64,000 nucleotides of DNA from Sulfurospirillum halorespirans DSM 13726 (GCF_001723605.1 NZ_CP017111.1:806001-870000); one strand, 5' to 3'; numbered from the stretch's first letter, positions 37,250 to 46,060 are shown. Program-made: numbers and translations. The notes: generated by a model from the sequence alone, not told the origin.

Positions 37250-38949
37250 GACAGTTAAGCATTCAATTTAAAGTAACCTTGTTGCTGATGATCTCATTGG
37301 TACTCACCGCGGTGATCTCGACAGTGGTCGTGGTCGTTTTGATGCAAAAAGAGGCGGATGAACGCTTGGATGGGATTCGAGCGATCATGGCACGTGAAAA
37401 AGTAGAAGCGCTCTCTGATAAGGTCAAAATTGCGCATCATGTGGTCAATTCATTTTACGAGGCACTGCAAAAAGAGCCTGAAAAAGAAGCACCTGATGTG
37501 CTCAAAGCGTATCAAGAAAAAGCCAAAATGGCGGTCAAACAGCTTCGCTTTGGCGAAGATGGCTACTTTTGGATTAACGATTTTGCTCCTAAGATGGTCA
37601 TGCACCCGATTAAACCAGCTTTAGATGGTTCGGATTTGAGCCGATCAAAAGATCCTGCGGGTAAATTTTTATTTAACGAAATGGTGGACGTGGCTTCCAA
37701 ACAGGGAAAAGGTGTGGTGAATTACCAGTGGGAAAAACCAGGTTTTAACACGCCTCAAGCAAAAATCTCCTTTGTCGAAGCCTTTAAGCCATGGGGTTGG
37801 ATCATTGGAACGGGTGTGTACGCTGATGATATTGATGCTTTGGTTGAGAAAGAGAAGCAAAAACTGGATGAGGCACTTTTGGAGATGGTGGTGCGCAACA
37901 GCCTGATTCTTTTGGTGGTCGTCATCTTTTTTTCACTTTTTTCACGCTATTTGAGTCAAAAACTCATTGGTCGTCGTATGGCGGATTTGAAGCGGTATGT
38001 GGAGGATTTTGGGCTTTATGTGACCAATAAAAAGAACGTGATCGATTTTCAGTTGGAAGATGCGTCGATGGATGAGATAGGCTCAACCATTCGCGTGATC
38101 GATAAGACGTTTAAAGATTTTGAAAAGCTTCGTTTGGATGATGTGCGTGTCGTGGGCGAGGTACTCATCATCTGCTCTAAAATGTCCAAAGGCTACATGG
38201 AGAACAAAACCTCGTATGTTTCATCAAACTTTTTGACCAATCGCCTCTCATACGAGATCGATGGGATGATTGCAAAAGTCAATGAAGTGATGGATGCAAC
38301 ACTGGTCTCTTTGAAAAATTTCCAAAAAGGGGATTTTAGCCAGCCGATTTCGATTCAAACCCATGGTGAGCTTCAAGAGTTGGTCGAAGGGGTGAATGCG
38401 CTAGGAAGTGCGCTCTCTTCGATGATCAGTGAAAATGCTGAACAGAGTGCAAAAATCCATGAGAATGCTAAGCATCTCGCAGATTCTGTTGCGACCATTA
38501 AAAATGAGCCTTTGAGCGATCTTAATCGCATTGTGAAAAAAACGACCATGTCGATGCAAGAGATGGGCTCGATTCAGCAACATCTTGCCGATACATTAAG
38601 CACGCTAACCCACAACGCGAAAGAGGCGAATGATATTTTAAATATGATTGGCGATATTGCCGATCAGACCAATTTGTTAGCCCTCAATGCTGCCATCGAA
38701 GCGGCGCGCGCAGGTGATCACGGGCGTGGGTTTGCCGTTGTTGCCGATAATATTCGTGAACTTGCCGATAAAACCAGCCACTCTTTGACGCAAATCCAAG
38801 CAACTATTGGGGTTATCGTGGGTGGCATCGTCGATAGCTCGGCTAAAATGAGTCACAACGCCAAAGAGATGAACAGCCTCACCAAAGATGTCGAAGAGAT
38901 CGAAGAGAAGACCGGTGACATCTTAAACATCATGAGTAAATTGGGTTAA
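37246..38949 (+). CDS. Methyl-accepting chemotaxis protein with single Cache domain
   Basis: A 567-residue chemoreceptor. TM1 is at about 9-31 and the periplasmic sCache_2 domain spans about 35-205: [32 protein letters not shown], then [20 protein letters not shown]2 is at about 218-238, a HAMP-like linker follows, and the signalling domain contains [20 protein letters not shown] and [18 protein letters not shown]. sCache_2 domains often bind small organic acids; the ligand is unknown here. It overlaps the PAS gene by four bases and ends at a hairpin made of two palindrome copies. Confidence 0.92.
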   Translation: MRQLSIQFKVTLLLMISLVLTAVISTVVVVVLMQKEADERLDGIRAIMAREKVEALSDKVKIAHHVVNSFYEALQKEPEKEAPDVLKAYQEKAKMAVKQLRFGEDGYFWINDFAPKMVMHPIKPALDGSDLSRSKDPAGKFLFNEMVDVASKQGKGVVNYQWEKPGFNTPQAKISFVEAFKPWGWIIGTGVYADDIDALVEKEKQKLDEALLEMVVRNSLILLVVVIFFSLFSRYLSQKLIGRRMADLKRYVEDFGLYVTNKKNVIDFQLEDASMDEIGSTIRVIDKTFKDFEKLRLDDVRVVGEVLIICSKMSKGYMENKTSYVSSNFLTNRLSYEIDGMIAKVNEVMDATLVSLKNFQKGDFSQPISIQTHGELQELVEGVNALGSALSSMISENAEQSAKIHENAKHLADSVATIKNEPLSDLNRIVKKTTMSMQEMGSIQQHLADTLSTLTHNAKEANDILNMIGDIADQTNLLALNAAIEAARAGDHGRGFAVVADNIRELADKTSHSLTQIQATIGVIVGGIVDSSAKMSHNAKEMNSLTKDVEEIEEKTGDILNIMSKLG

Positions 38950-38953
38950 AAAT

Positions 38954-38989
38954 CCTTACATGTAACGTGAAATTTCTTTACATGTAAGG
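38954..38989. terminator. Inverted pair of palindrome copies after the chemoreceptor
   Basis: CCTTACATGTAA and TTACATGTAAGG form a perfect 12-base stem around a 12-base loop. It lies five bases after the chemoreceptor stop. No T-run follows except TCTTAT, so it is a structural rather than canonical terminator. Confidence 0.6.
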
Positions 38990-39028
38990 TCTCTTATGAA
39001 CTGTTTTCCCTTCATTTTTTTGAAGAAT

Positions 39029-39037
39029 GCCCGATAT
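39029..39037 (+). promoter_or_regulatory. Candidate sigma-28 -10 element upstream of the flxA-like gene
   Basis: GCCCGATAT at 39029-39037 matches the CGATWT -10 core used by sigma-28 (FliA) in Campylobacter. The -35 region is T-rich but does not match TAAAGT closely. It lies 38 bases before the start of a FlxA-like gene; flxA is a FliA-dependent gene in E. coli, which supports the reading. Confidence 0.4.
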
Positions 39038-39074
39038 GGTTAACGGGGGCAAATGAAAACATAAGGAGATGGTC

Positions 39075-39587
39075 ATGAGCACCATTAACACATCGTATTC
39101 ATCCCAAGTTCTGGTCGATCAAAATACCGCCAGTAGTAGTTCAGCACTCTTAACTTCAACGAATGAAGAAGAAGAGGAGAGTACAACCAGTTCGAGCAGT
39201 CTACCTGTAGACACCGTTGAAATTTCCGATGAAGCAAAAGCGTTAGCCGCAACTAGCAGTAGCAGCTCAACGAGCACCAGCGAAGAGAGTTCAACTGAAA
39301 GTTCAACAACGAGTGAAAGTGAAAGTAGTAGCACCCAAAGCGGGGGCGCAAGTGCCACTTCTGGAACCAGTAGTGCGTCAACAAGCAGCAGTGACAGCAT
39401 TGATGCACAAATCGAAGCGTTAGAGAAAAAAATTGCTGCACTCGAAAAAGAGATCGCAGCGGCACAACAAAAATCAAGTGGTGACGAAAAGAGTACTCAA
39501 GATGTCCAGGCGAAACAAGCCATGGTCGCATCGTATCAAGCGCAAATTTCCACCCTTGAAGCGCAGGCCGCTGAAACATCTGCCTAA
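39075..39587 (+). CDS. FlxA-like serine/threonine-rich protein
   Basis: A protein of about 170 residues. The first half is a low-complexity Ser/Thr/Glu tract (about 15-115), the second half a coiled coil (DAQIEALEKKIAALEKEIA then KQAMVASYQAQISTLEAQ) typical of the FlxA-like family. The segment VDTVEISDEAKALA is typical of flagellar anti-sigma or hook-associated proteins. Probably linked to flagella, role unknown. The ATG at 39075 is preferred: AAGGAG (39063) is then six bases upstream, whereas the ATG at 39069 abuts it. Confidence 0.65.
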   Translation: MSTINTSYSSQVLVDQNTASSSSALLTSTNEEEEESTTSSSSLPVDTVEISDEAKALAATSSSSSTSTSEESSTESSTTSESESSSTQSGGASATSGTSSASTSSSDSIDAQIEALEKKIAALEKEIAAAQQKSSGDEKSTQDVQAKQAMVASYQAQISTLEAQAAETSA

Positions 39588-39609
39588 AATCTCCCTGTTT
39601 GGCTTGGGC

Positions 39610-39645
39610 AAAAGCTTTACATGTAAACTTACATGTAAAGCTTTT
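39610..39645. terminator. Near-perfect 36-base inverted repeat built from two palindrome copies
   Basis: AAAAGCTTTACATGTAAA and CTTACATGTAAAGCTTTT are complementary except at the centre, giving an 17-pair stem, 23 bases after the flxA-like stop. A plausible terminator for that gene and an extreme case of palindrome pairing. The downstream sequence AAGGC lacks a T-run, though the stem itself ends in TTTT. Confidence 0.7.
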
Positions 39646-39681
39646 AAGGCAACTCTTACACCCTCTTAAGTCCTCATTTGC

Positions 39682-39687
39682 TACAAT
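39682..39687 (+). promoter_or_regulatory. -10 box of the dnaE leader
   Basis: TACAAT with CTCATTTGC upstream. If used, transcription would start near 39694 and leave a leader of about 164 bases before dnaE, containing four hairpins. Confidence 0.45.
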
Positions 39688-39726
39688 AGATTCTAATAAA
39701 CTTTTACACAATTCGATAGCATTAAA

Positions 39727-39826
39727 GCACCAAGGGTGCGTGGGCATTCCGCCAAGGAAAACCCAGTGTTAACGTAGTTTTCAGAGCTTTGCTTTGAAAG
39801 CGTGTTAAAAGTTCTAAAAGAACTTT
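39727..39826 (+). ncRNA. Structured leader or small RNA upstream of dnaE
   Basis: Four consecutive stem-loops are visible: GCACC-AAG-GGTGC (39727-39739); TGGG..TTCC-GCCAA-GGAA..CCCA with a two-base internal loop (39741-39765); GCTTT-GCTTTG-AAAGC (39786-39801); and AAAGTTC-TAAAA-GAACTTT (39808-39826). The base composition is richer in G and C than the flanks and no reading frame with a start crosses it. It matches no riboswitch or RNA class I know. It could be a regulatory leader of dnaE or a separate small RNA. Confidence 0.5.
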
Positions 39827-39857
39827 AATGAAAAAACTAAATTATTGATGAGAAACG

Positions 39858-42800
39858 ATGAGCGACACACCTTACACCCATTTACATTTACACACCGAAT
39901 ACTCCCTTTTGGATGGCGCCAATAAAATAGGCAAGCTTGCCAAAAAACTCAAATCCCAAGGCGTCACTTCGGTTGCGATAACCGATCATGGAAACATGTT
40001 TGGCGCGATTGATTTTTACAAAACGATGCGCAAAGAGGGCATTAAGCCCATCATTGGCATGGAAGCGTACATTCACAACCAAGATGACATCGGCGATAAA
40101 ACGACCAAACAGCGTTTTCACCTCTGTTTGTATGCTAAAAATGAGGTCGGCTATAAAAATTTAATGTACCTCTCTTCGATGAGTTATATCAAAGGCTTTT
40201 ACTACTATCCGCGCATTAACAAACAGATTTTAAAAGAGCATTCGGAAGGCTTGGTCTGCTCAGGGGCATGTCTGCAAGGTGAAGTCAACTGGCATCTCAA
40301 TCTCAACAACAAACGCAACGTCCAATTTGGCGCGAAAGGGTATGAACGCGCTAAAGAAATAGCCCTTGAGTACAAAGCAATTTTTGGCGAGGACTTTTAC
40401 TTAGAAGTGATGCGTCATGGCATTCCCGATCAACACTTTATCGACGATGACATTTTGCGTATCTCCCAAGAGACGGGCATCAAACTTATCGCCACCAACG
40501 ACACCCACTACTTAGAGCAAGACAATGCCGAAGCGCACGAGGCGTTTATGTGTATCGCGATGAACAAAGAGTTTGATGATCCAAACCGTCTGCGCCACTC
40601 CGTGCATGAGTTTTATGTCAAATCACCCGCACAAATGAGCGACCTGTTTGCCGACATTCCTGAAGCGATTTCCAACACGCAAGAGATTGTCGATAAGTGC
40701 AATTTAGAGATTAAACTGGGCGATCCAACCCCTCCAAAATTTAAATTTACCAAAGAGTATGCCGCTAAAGAGGGGCTTACTTTTGAAAATGACGATGACT
40801 TCTTTGCCTATAAAAGTCGCGAAGGACTCGAAAAACGTCTTTTACATGTAGAGCCTAGCAAACACGAAGAGTACAAAGCAAGGCTTGAGCGCGAGATCAA
40901 AATCATCTGCGATATGAAGTTTCCGGGTTATATGCTCATCGTTTGGGATTTTATCCGTGAAGCCAAAGAGCGTGGTGTTCCTGTAGGCCCTGGGCGAGGT
41001 TCAGCCGCGGGAAGCTTGGTTGCCTTTTCGCTTTTTATCACCGACATCGACCCGATGCCATACAATCTGCTCTTCGAGCGATTTTTGAACCCTGAACGTA
41101 TTAGTATGCCCGATATCGATATTGACTTTTGTCAAAGCAGACGGGGCGAAATCATTGACTATGTGGTCGAAAAATACGGTCGTTTCAACGTAGCGCAAGT
41201 CATCACCTTTGGTAAACTCTTAGCCAAGGGAGTCATTCGTGACGTGGCGCGCGTTTTGGCGATTCCTTACGCAGAAGCCGATGCGATGGCAAAACTGATT
41301 CCCGATGAGCTGGGCATTACACTCAACGGCATTGGCGTGGAGGGCGAAGAGGGCTACAAAGGTGGCGCGTACCAAAAAGAGCCGAAGCTTCGTGAACTCA
41401 TCGAAAGCAGTCCAAAAATGCAACGTGTTTGGAAGTTTGCGTTAGCGCTTGAAGGACTGAACCGAAACTCAGGTATGCACGCCGCGGGTGTGGTCATCAG
41501 CGATGAAGAGTTGTGGCATAAAACACCCCTTTATCAGCCCTCTGGCGAAGATCATCTCGTCACGCAGTATTCGCTCAATTACCTTGAAGATGTGGACTTA
41601 ATCAAGTTCGACTTCTTGGGTCTGAAGACCCTTACGGTGATTGATAATGCGCTTAAATTGATTAAGTTACGTTACCAAAAAGAGATTGATTTTACGACGA
41701 TTGATATGAACGATCCCAAAGTGTATGAGTTGATTCAAAGTGGCGATACGGTGGGACTGTTTCAGATCGAATCCAGTGGTATGCAATCACTCAATGAACG
41801 CCTTAAACCGACCAACTTTGAAGATCTTATTGCGGTGTTGGCATTGTACCGTCCAGGTCCGATGGAATCAGGCATGTTGGATGACTTTATCGACCGTAAA
41901 AATGGTCGTAAAGAGATCAGCTATTTCTTTGATGAGTTTACAGAACCTCTTCGTCCGATCTTGGAGCCAACCTATGGGGTTATCGTTTACCAAGAACAGG
42001 TTATGCAGATCGTTCAATCCATCGGTGGGTTTAGCCTTGGCGAAGCGGATTTGATTCGTCGTGCGATGGGTAAGAAAAAGATCGACTACATGAAACAAAA
42101 AGCCGAAGAGTTCGCGCAAGGTGCTGTCGATCAAGGCTTAGATCGTGCGCACGCCATTGAGCTGTTTGGACTGATCGAAAAGTTTGCAGGATACGGTTTT
42201 AACAAATCGCACTCCGCGGCGTACGCGATGGTTACGTTTGAGACCGCGTATCTGAAATGCTACTATCCGCAAGAGTTTATGGCGGCACTTCTCACCTCAG
42301 AGCAAGACAACACCGATAAAATCGTGAAGTACATTGATGAGGTCAAACGTCTTGGACTCAAACTTTTACCACCCTCCATTCAGCACAGTTTGATTGAGTT
42401 TAGTGCGATTACCGATGGTGATGGGCAAGAGGCGATTCTCTTTGGTATGGGAGCGATCAAAGGGGTTGGCAATGCGGCGATCAGTAAGATTTTAGAAGCC
42501 AGAGAAGGGGCACTCTTTTCCGATATGAGCGATTTTATCTCCCGCATTGACAGCTCTAAAGTCAATAAAAAAGTGTTGGAGTCGTTCATCAAATCGGGCA
42601 GTTTTGATGATTTTGGCTACTCCAGACGCGCTCTTTTAGAGGGGATTGATAGCATCATTGAAGCGAGTGCTGAGTGCAGTCGTGCGAAAAAGATGGCGGA
42701 ATACTCCTTATTTGGCGACGCCGAAGAGATGACAACCGTACATGTAAGCATCGAAAATATCCCCGAATTTGATAACAAACGTATGCTGGAACTGGAAAAA

Positions 42801-43406
42801 GAGACCATTGGTTTTTACATTTCAGGACATCCTCTTGATGCGTTTAGAGCCGAAATTGATGAGATGAGTTATACGCTTTCCAGTGAAAAAGATCAGATCG
42901 AAGATGGCAGTAAAGCGCTGTTTATCGGCAAAGTAGAAGGCATTACGGAGAAGATCAGCAAAAAAGGGAATAAATTTGGCATCATCTCGCTGATGGATTT
43001 TCACGGCTCGATGGAGCTCACGGTGTTTGAAAAGCAACTCGAAGCACTCTCACGAATGGACATTGAAAAACCGCTCTGCTTTAAAGTCGATGTGAGCAAC
43101 GATGGGCAAAACACCAAAATGCGCGTCATGAAAATCATGGAACTCAGTGATGCTAAAAAAGAGAAGATCGAAACCAAAGTCATTGAAGTGCCACTTGATC
43201 CAAAGGTACTTTTGATTGATCTGAGTGATGATTCCAGCAAGCTGGAATTTTTATACCAAATCGTACGCGAGAGTGCAGGGCGCAGACCTTTGCATCTGGT
43301 CATTACCTCCAAGTTGCAAGATGTGCTCATCGAAACAGGTTTTGGCGTGGATGATAGCATCGACGAGAAACTAGCAGGAATGGAGTTTGTGAAGGTGGTT
43401 GCTTAA
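39858..43406 (+). CDS. dnaE: DNA polymerase III alpha subunit
   Basis: The 1182-residue replicative polymerase subunit. The N-terminal PHP domain begins with THLHLHTEYSLLDGANKI. The polymerase core has GPGRGSAAGSLVAF, the catalytic MPDIDIDFCQSRRGE and YQEQVMQI, and the C-terminal part contains the helix-hairpin-helix and OB fold (KALFIGKVEGITEKISKKG). Length and order match Campylobacterota DnaE. Two weak palindrome copies (40841 LHVE, 42739 VHVS) lie in variable parts. The gene follows a structured leader and its stop overlaps the end of the converging small membrane gene. Confidence 0.97.
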   Translation: MSDTPYTHLHLHTEYSLLDGANKIGKLAKKLKSQGVTSVAITDHGNMFGAIDFYKTMRKEGIKPIIGMEAYIHNQDDIGDKTTKQRFHLCLYAKNEVGYKNLMYLSSMSYIKGFYYYPRINKQILKEHSEGLVCSGACLQGEVNWHLNLNNKRNVQFGAKGYERAKEIALEYKAIFGEDFYLEVMRHGIPDQHFIDDDILRISQETGIKLIATNDTHYLEQDNAEAHEAFMCIAMNKEFDDPNRLRHSVHEFYVKSPAQMSDLFADIPEAISNTQEIVDKCNLEIKLGDPTPPKFKFTKEYAAKEGLTFENDDDFFAYKSREGLEKRLLHVEPSKHEEYKARLEREIKIICDMKFPGYMLIVWDFIREAKERGVPVGPGRGSAAGSLVAFSLFITDIDPMPYNLLFERFLNPERISMPDIDIDFCQSRRGEIIDYVVEKYGRFNVAQVITFGKLLAKGVIRDVARVLAIPYAEADAMAKLIPDELGITLNGIGVEGEEGYKGGAYQKEPKLRELIESSPKMQRVWKFALALEGLNRNSGMHAAGVVISDEELWHKTPLYQPSGEDHLVTQYSLNYLEDVDLIKFDFLGLKTLTVIDNALKLIKLRYQKEIDFTTIDMNDPKVYELIQSGDTVGLFQIESSGMQSLNERLKPTNFEDLIAVLALYRPGPMESGMLDDFIDRKNGRKEISYFFDEFTEPLRPILEPTYGVIVYQEQVMQIVQSIGGFSLGEADLIRRAMGKKKIDYMKQKAEEFAQGAVDQGLDRAHAIELFGLIEKFAGYGFNKSHSAAYAMVTFETAYLKCYYPQEFMAALLTSEQDNTDKIVKYIDEVKRLGLKLLPPSIQHSLIEFSAITDGDGQEAILFGMGAIKGVGNAAISKILEAREGALFSDMSDFISRIDSSKVNKKVLESFIKSGSFDDFGYSRRALLEGIDSIIEASAECSRAKKMAEYSLFGDAEEMTTVHVSIENIPEFDNKRMLELEKETIGFYISGHPLDAFRAEIDEMSYTLSSEKDQIEDGSKALFIGKVEGITEKISKKGNKFGIISLMDFHGSMELTVFEKQLEALSRMDIEKPLCFKVDVSNDGQNTKMRVMKIMELSDAKKEKIETKVIEVPLDPKVLLIDLSDDSSKLEFLYQIVRESAGRRPLHLVITSKLQDVLIETGFGVDDSIDEKLAGMEFVKVVA

Positions 43407-43666
43407 ACCACCTTCACGCCAAAATACCATGTAATGATGCAACAATAAATCGGATGACTCCACAAAATACAAAGGGCTCCTAGCGTGATCGCGCAACCAA
43501 TGAAGAGAGCTACGGTGAGAAGTCCAAGCGAAGTAGGCACCAAATTCTCAGGCACGGTTTTGATAAATGCGATCTGAAAAAAGATCACCACGACAATAAT
43601 GGGCATTAAATCTTTGGAAGAGTTTTTAAAATCCGTTGCAAAAAGGAGCAAACTCTCTTTAAACAT
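43403..43666 (-). CDS. Small membrane protein resembling the start of DUF1538, probably truncated
   Basis: An 87-residue hydrophobic protein. The first 60 residues (LMPIIVVVIFFQIAFIK, then LGLLTVALFIG) resemble the first helices of the DUF1538 family, which is much longer (over 200 residues). After that the sequence ends in WSHPIYCCIITWYFGVKVV, with the last codons overlapping the dnaE stop. It starts directly after the flgS stop (TAA then ATG), so it is probably translated from the same mRNA. Either a truncated relic or a genuine small membrane protein. Confidence 0.5.
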   Translation of the reverse strand: MFKESLLLFATDFKNSSKDLMPIIVVVIFFQIAFIKTVPENLVPTSLGLLTVALFIGCAITLGALCILWSHPIYCCIITWYFGVKVV

Positions 43667-44683
43667 TTAGCGTCCTATTTTAATTTCAAAACCTTTAGGA
43701 TCTTCGAGTAAATTGATCTTACCACCATGTGCTTGAATAATCTGCAAAGAAAGAGCCAGTCCAAGCCCATTTCCCTTCGTTTTGGTCGTTTTGAAGGGTT
43801 CGAAAAGAATGTTTTTATTTTCAATAGGCTTGCCATCATCCTTTACATGTAAAAGAATAAACGCATCATCTTCCACATACGCGATGCTGACTAAGCCACT
43901 CTCTTTTTCACACTCTTCAATCGCATCGATGGCATTAAAAATGAAGTTTTGAATGACCAAATTGAGAAGCTCAAAATCGGCTTTGATCTCGACGTGTGGC
44001 AGGTCAAACTGAAAGGTAACCTCTTTGGTGTACGAGTAGTGCGAGATGGCTTGTTCACACTCTTTAATTAAGCGATCAAGGTAAAAATAGCTGGGGTTGA
44101 TCTGAACATTTTTAGTGAAAAGCAGGGTTGCTTTGATAATGCGTTCCACCCGCCAAATCGCTTTTTTGATCTCGGTCACAAGAGGCTTCACACTCGGATC
44201 GACCTTTTTAAGCAGCGTGGAAGCGAGAAGCGAAACCGAACCGATGGGATTGCGGATTTCATGTGAGAGGTGCGCGGCGACTTGTCCCATGGAAACCAAG
44301 CGCTCTTGGCGTTTTCCCTCGGTGATGTCTGTGGCAGTGATGATCTTTTTATCGCTTTTGGTGACACCTTTAATAAGGTAAGAGCGCCCTTCAAAATCGA
44401 TCTCACTCTCCTCTTCAAGCACCAACCCTTCTAAGATCGCGCCCATTTTTTTCGCTTCGCTGTTTTGCAAAAAGATAGCACCATCATTGTCAAAAACCCA
44501 AAGCGCATTGGGCTGTACTTCGATGATCTGGCGAATAAAATCTTGCAAGGTGGTGTAGGATTCGTTAAGCTTTTTATACTCATCTTCAATGACATACGTT
44601 TGGTTGATCAGATCTTCAAGCCCTTGTTTAAAGAGCTCTTTTTCTTTAGCGCTGAGGCTGTTGAGCAAATTTTCATCAATCAT
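43667..44683 (-). CDS. flgS: Sensor histidine kinase FlgS (flagellar regulation)
   Basis: A 338-residue soluble histidine kinase. The N-terminus (NSLSAKEKELFKQGLEDLINQTYVIE) matches Campylobacter FlgS, followed by a PAS-like region (PNALWVFDNDGAIFLQN), the H-box HLSHEIRNPIGSVSLLAS, the N-box NLVIQNFIFNAIDAIEE, and the G-boxes (GKPIENKNILFEPF and GNGLGLALSLQII). In Campylobacter FlgS phosphorylates FlgR to activate sigma-54 flagellar genes in response to export-apparatus assembly. FlgR is not in the window. A perfect palindrome at 43842 encodes LHVK next to the G1 box. Confidence 0.87.
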   Translation of the reverse strand: MIDENLLNSLSAKEKELFKQGLEDLINQTYVIEDEYKKLNESYTTLQDFIRQIIEVQPNALWVFDNDGAIFLQNSEAKKMGAILEGLVLEEESEIDFEGRSYLIKGVTKSDKKIITATDITEGKRQERLVSMGQVAAHLSHEIRNPIGSVSLLASTLLKKVDPSVKPLVTEIKKAIWRVERIIKATLLFTKNVQINPSYFYLDRLIKECEQAISHYSYTKEVTFQFDLPHVEIKADFELLNLVIQNFIFNAIDAIEECEKESGLVSIAYVEDDAFILLHVKDDGKPIENKNILFEPFKTTKTKGNGLGLALSLQIIQAHGGKINLLEDPKGFEIKIGR

Positions 44684-44721
44684 TTTTGATTCCCATCATC
44701 GCATAAGCTGTTTATAAAGGG

Positions 44722-44727
44722 TATAAT
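44722..44727 (+). promoter_or_regulatory. -10 box of the aminotransferase gene
   Basis: TATAAT inside the imperfect palindrome GGGTATAATACCC, only 13 bases before the TTG start at 44740. If used, the transcript would be nearly leaderless; alternatively translation starts at the GTG at 44752. Confidence 0.45.
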
Positions 44728-44739
44728 ACCCAAAAAGTT

Positions 44740-46011
44740 TTGGATAAAGTAGTGCAAGCCATACGCAAAAACATCATTAAAGATAAAAATCTTCTCTATT
44801 TCGACTACACCGCATCCGGTCAGGGCTATAAGCCGATTGAAAAACAGATGCAAACCATTCTTGAAACCTATGCTAATACCCACTCTGAAGTGGCGTCAAG
44901 TGCCATTCAAACGAGTGCATATTACGCTAAAGCACGCTTGGATCTCAAACATGCCTTAGCGGTGGATGAGCGTTTTTATCTTTTTCCGTGTGGCTCAGGT
45001 GCCACAGGAGCGATTAAAAAATTCCAAGAATTGATGGGGATTTACATTCCGCCTCGCACCTTAAAACGCTTTACATGTAAACCCCAAACGCTTCCTATTG
45101 TTTTTGTGGGACCTTACGAGCACCACTCCAATGAGCTCAGTTTTCGAGAAGGGTTGTGTGAAGTGATTCGTGTGCCTTTGGATGACGAAGAAAAGATCGA
45201 TATGGCATTTTTACAGACCCAGCTTGAGCTTCATAAAGAGCGCGAGATCATCGCTTCGTTTTCCGTTGCTTCCAATGTTACGGGCATCGTGAGTGATTAT
45301 AAAAATATTTATACCCTCATCAAGCGCTACAACGGCATCTTGTGCCTTGACGCTGCGGCCGCTTCGCCTTACATAAACATCGATTGTAACTACTACGACG
45401 CACTGTTTCTCTCACCGCATAAGCTCTTAGGTGGTGTGGGATCGTGCGGGCTTTTAGTGATGAAAAAAGCGTTGTGCACCGAAGCCACACCCACCTTCGC
45501 AGGCGGAGGAACGGTGGGGTATGTTTCAAGGGTTTCGCACACGTTTTTAAGTGACATGGAACTGATCGAAGATGCAGGAACGCCTGCTATTTTGCAGTTT
45601 ATCAAAGCTTCTTTGGCGTACAATCTTCGCAACGAAATTGGTTTGGAGAAGATTCAAGCTGTGGAAGATGAGCTGAAATTTTATTTTGGTTCACGCATAC
45701 GCTGTATCGAAGGGGTCAAGCTCTACTGCAAATATTCGCAAGACAAGCTTCCCATTTTCTCTCTTAATTTTGAAGGCATCAATCCGTATGATATTTCGCA
45801 ATACCTTTCGGATCATTTTGGGATTCAAACCAGAGCAGGATGCAGTTGCGCAGGGCCTTACGGACACGATCTTTTAAAATTGGCAGATGGTCAAGATTTT
45901 GATGAAAAGCCAGGTTGGCTGCGTATTTCCATCCATTACACGCATACGAAAAAAGAGATCGACACGCTTTTAAAAGCGATCAAACATGCCGTATCAGCAC
46001 TCAAAAAATAG
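44740..46011 (+). CDS. Class V aminotransferase (cysteine desulfurase-like)
   Basis: A 423-residue PLP-dependent enzyme. The N-terminal LLYFDYTASGQG binds substrate, HHSNELSFRE follows near residue 128, the aspartate is in ILCLDAAAASPY, and the PLP lysine in FLSPHKLLGGVGSCGLL. The segment RAGCSCAGPYGHDLL supplies a cysteine-rich motif typical of this family. A related gene lies next to flgS in Campylobacter. The reaction may be cysteine desulfuration or selenocysteine lyase-like; not decided by sequence. Start TTG 44740 is weakly supported. A palindrome at 45070 encodes FTCK. Confidence 0.82.
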   Translation: MDKVVQAIRKNIIKDKNLLYFDYTASGQGYKPIEKQMQTILETYANTHSEVASSAIQTSAYYAKARLDLKHALAVDERFYLFPCGSGATGAIKKFQELMGIYIPPRTLKRFTCKPQTLPIVFVGPYEHHSNELSFREGLCEVIRVPLDDEEKIDMAFLQTQLELHKEREIIASFSVASNVTGIVSDYKNIYTLIKRYNGILCLDAAAASPYINIDCNYYDALFLSPHKLLGGVGSCGLLVMKKALCTEATPTFAGGGTVGYVSRVSHTFLSDMELIEDAGTPAILQFIKASLAYNLRNEIGLEKIQAVEDELKFYFGSRIRCIEGVKLYCKYSQDKLPIFSLNFEGINPYDISQYLSDHFGIQTRAGCSCAGPYGHDLLKLADGQDFDEKPGWLRISIHYTHTKKEIDTLLKAIKHAVSALKK

Positions 46012-46021
46012 CATAAATCCT

Positions 46022-46033
46022 TTTACATGTAAA
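46022..46033. repeat. Perfect palindrome copy after the aminotransferase gene
   Basis: TTTACATGTAAA in the 35-base gap between the aminotransferase stop and the end of the converging trkH, just before the hairpin at 46039-46060. Confidence 0.65.
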
Positions 46034-46038
46034 GCGAA

Positions 46039-46060
46039 GGAAGAGGTTAAAACTTCTTCC
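46039..46060. terminator. Weak convergent hairpin at the 3' end of trkH
   Basis: GGAAGAGGTT and AACTTCTTCC form a ten-base stem with one G-U pair and an AA loop. It overlaps the last codons of trkH. No strong T-run on either side, so the terminator role is uncertain. Confidence 0.35.

Noticed and set aside
39119-39747. Two minus-strand ORFs rich in Leu/Ser/Val and Phe/Cys
   Set aside because: They are the complements of the Ser/Thr/Glu low-complexity tract of the FlxA-like gene.
45350-45365. GCGGCCGC sequence as a possible cloning scar
   Set aside because: It falls in frame inside conserved aminotransferase codons (DAAAAS), so it is natural.
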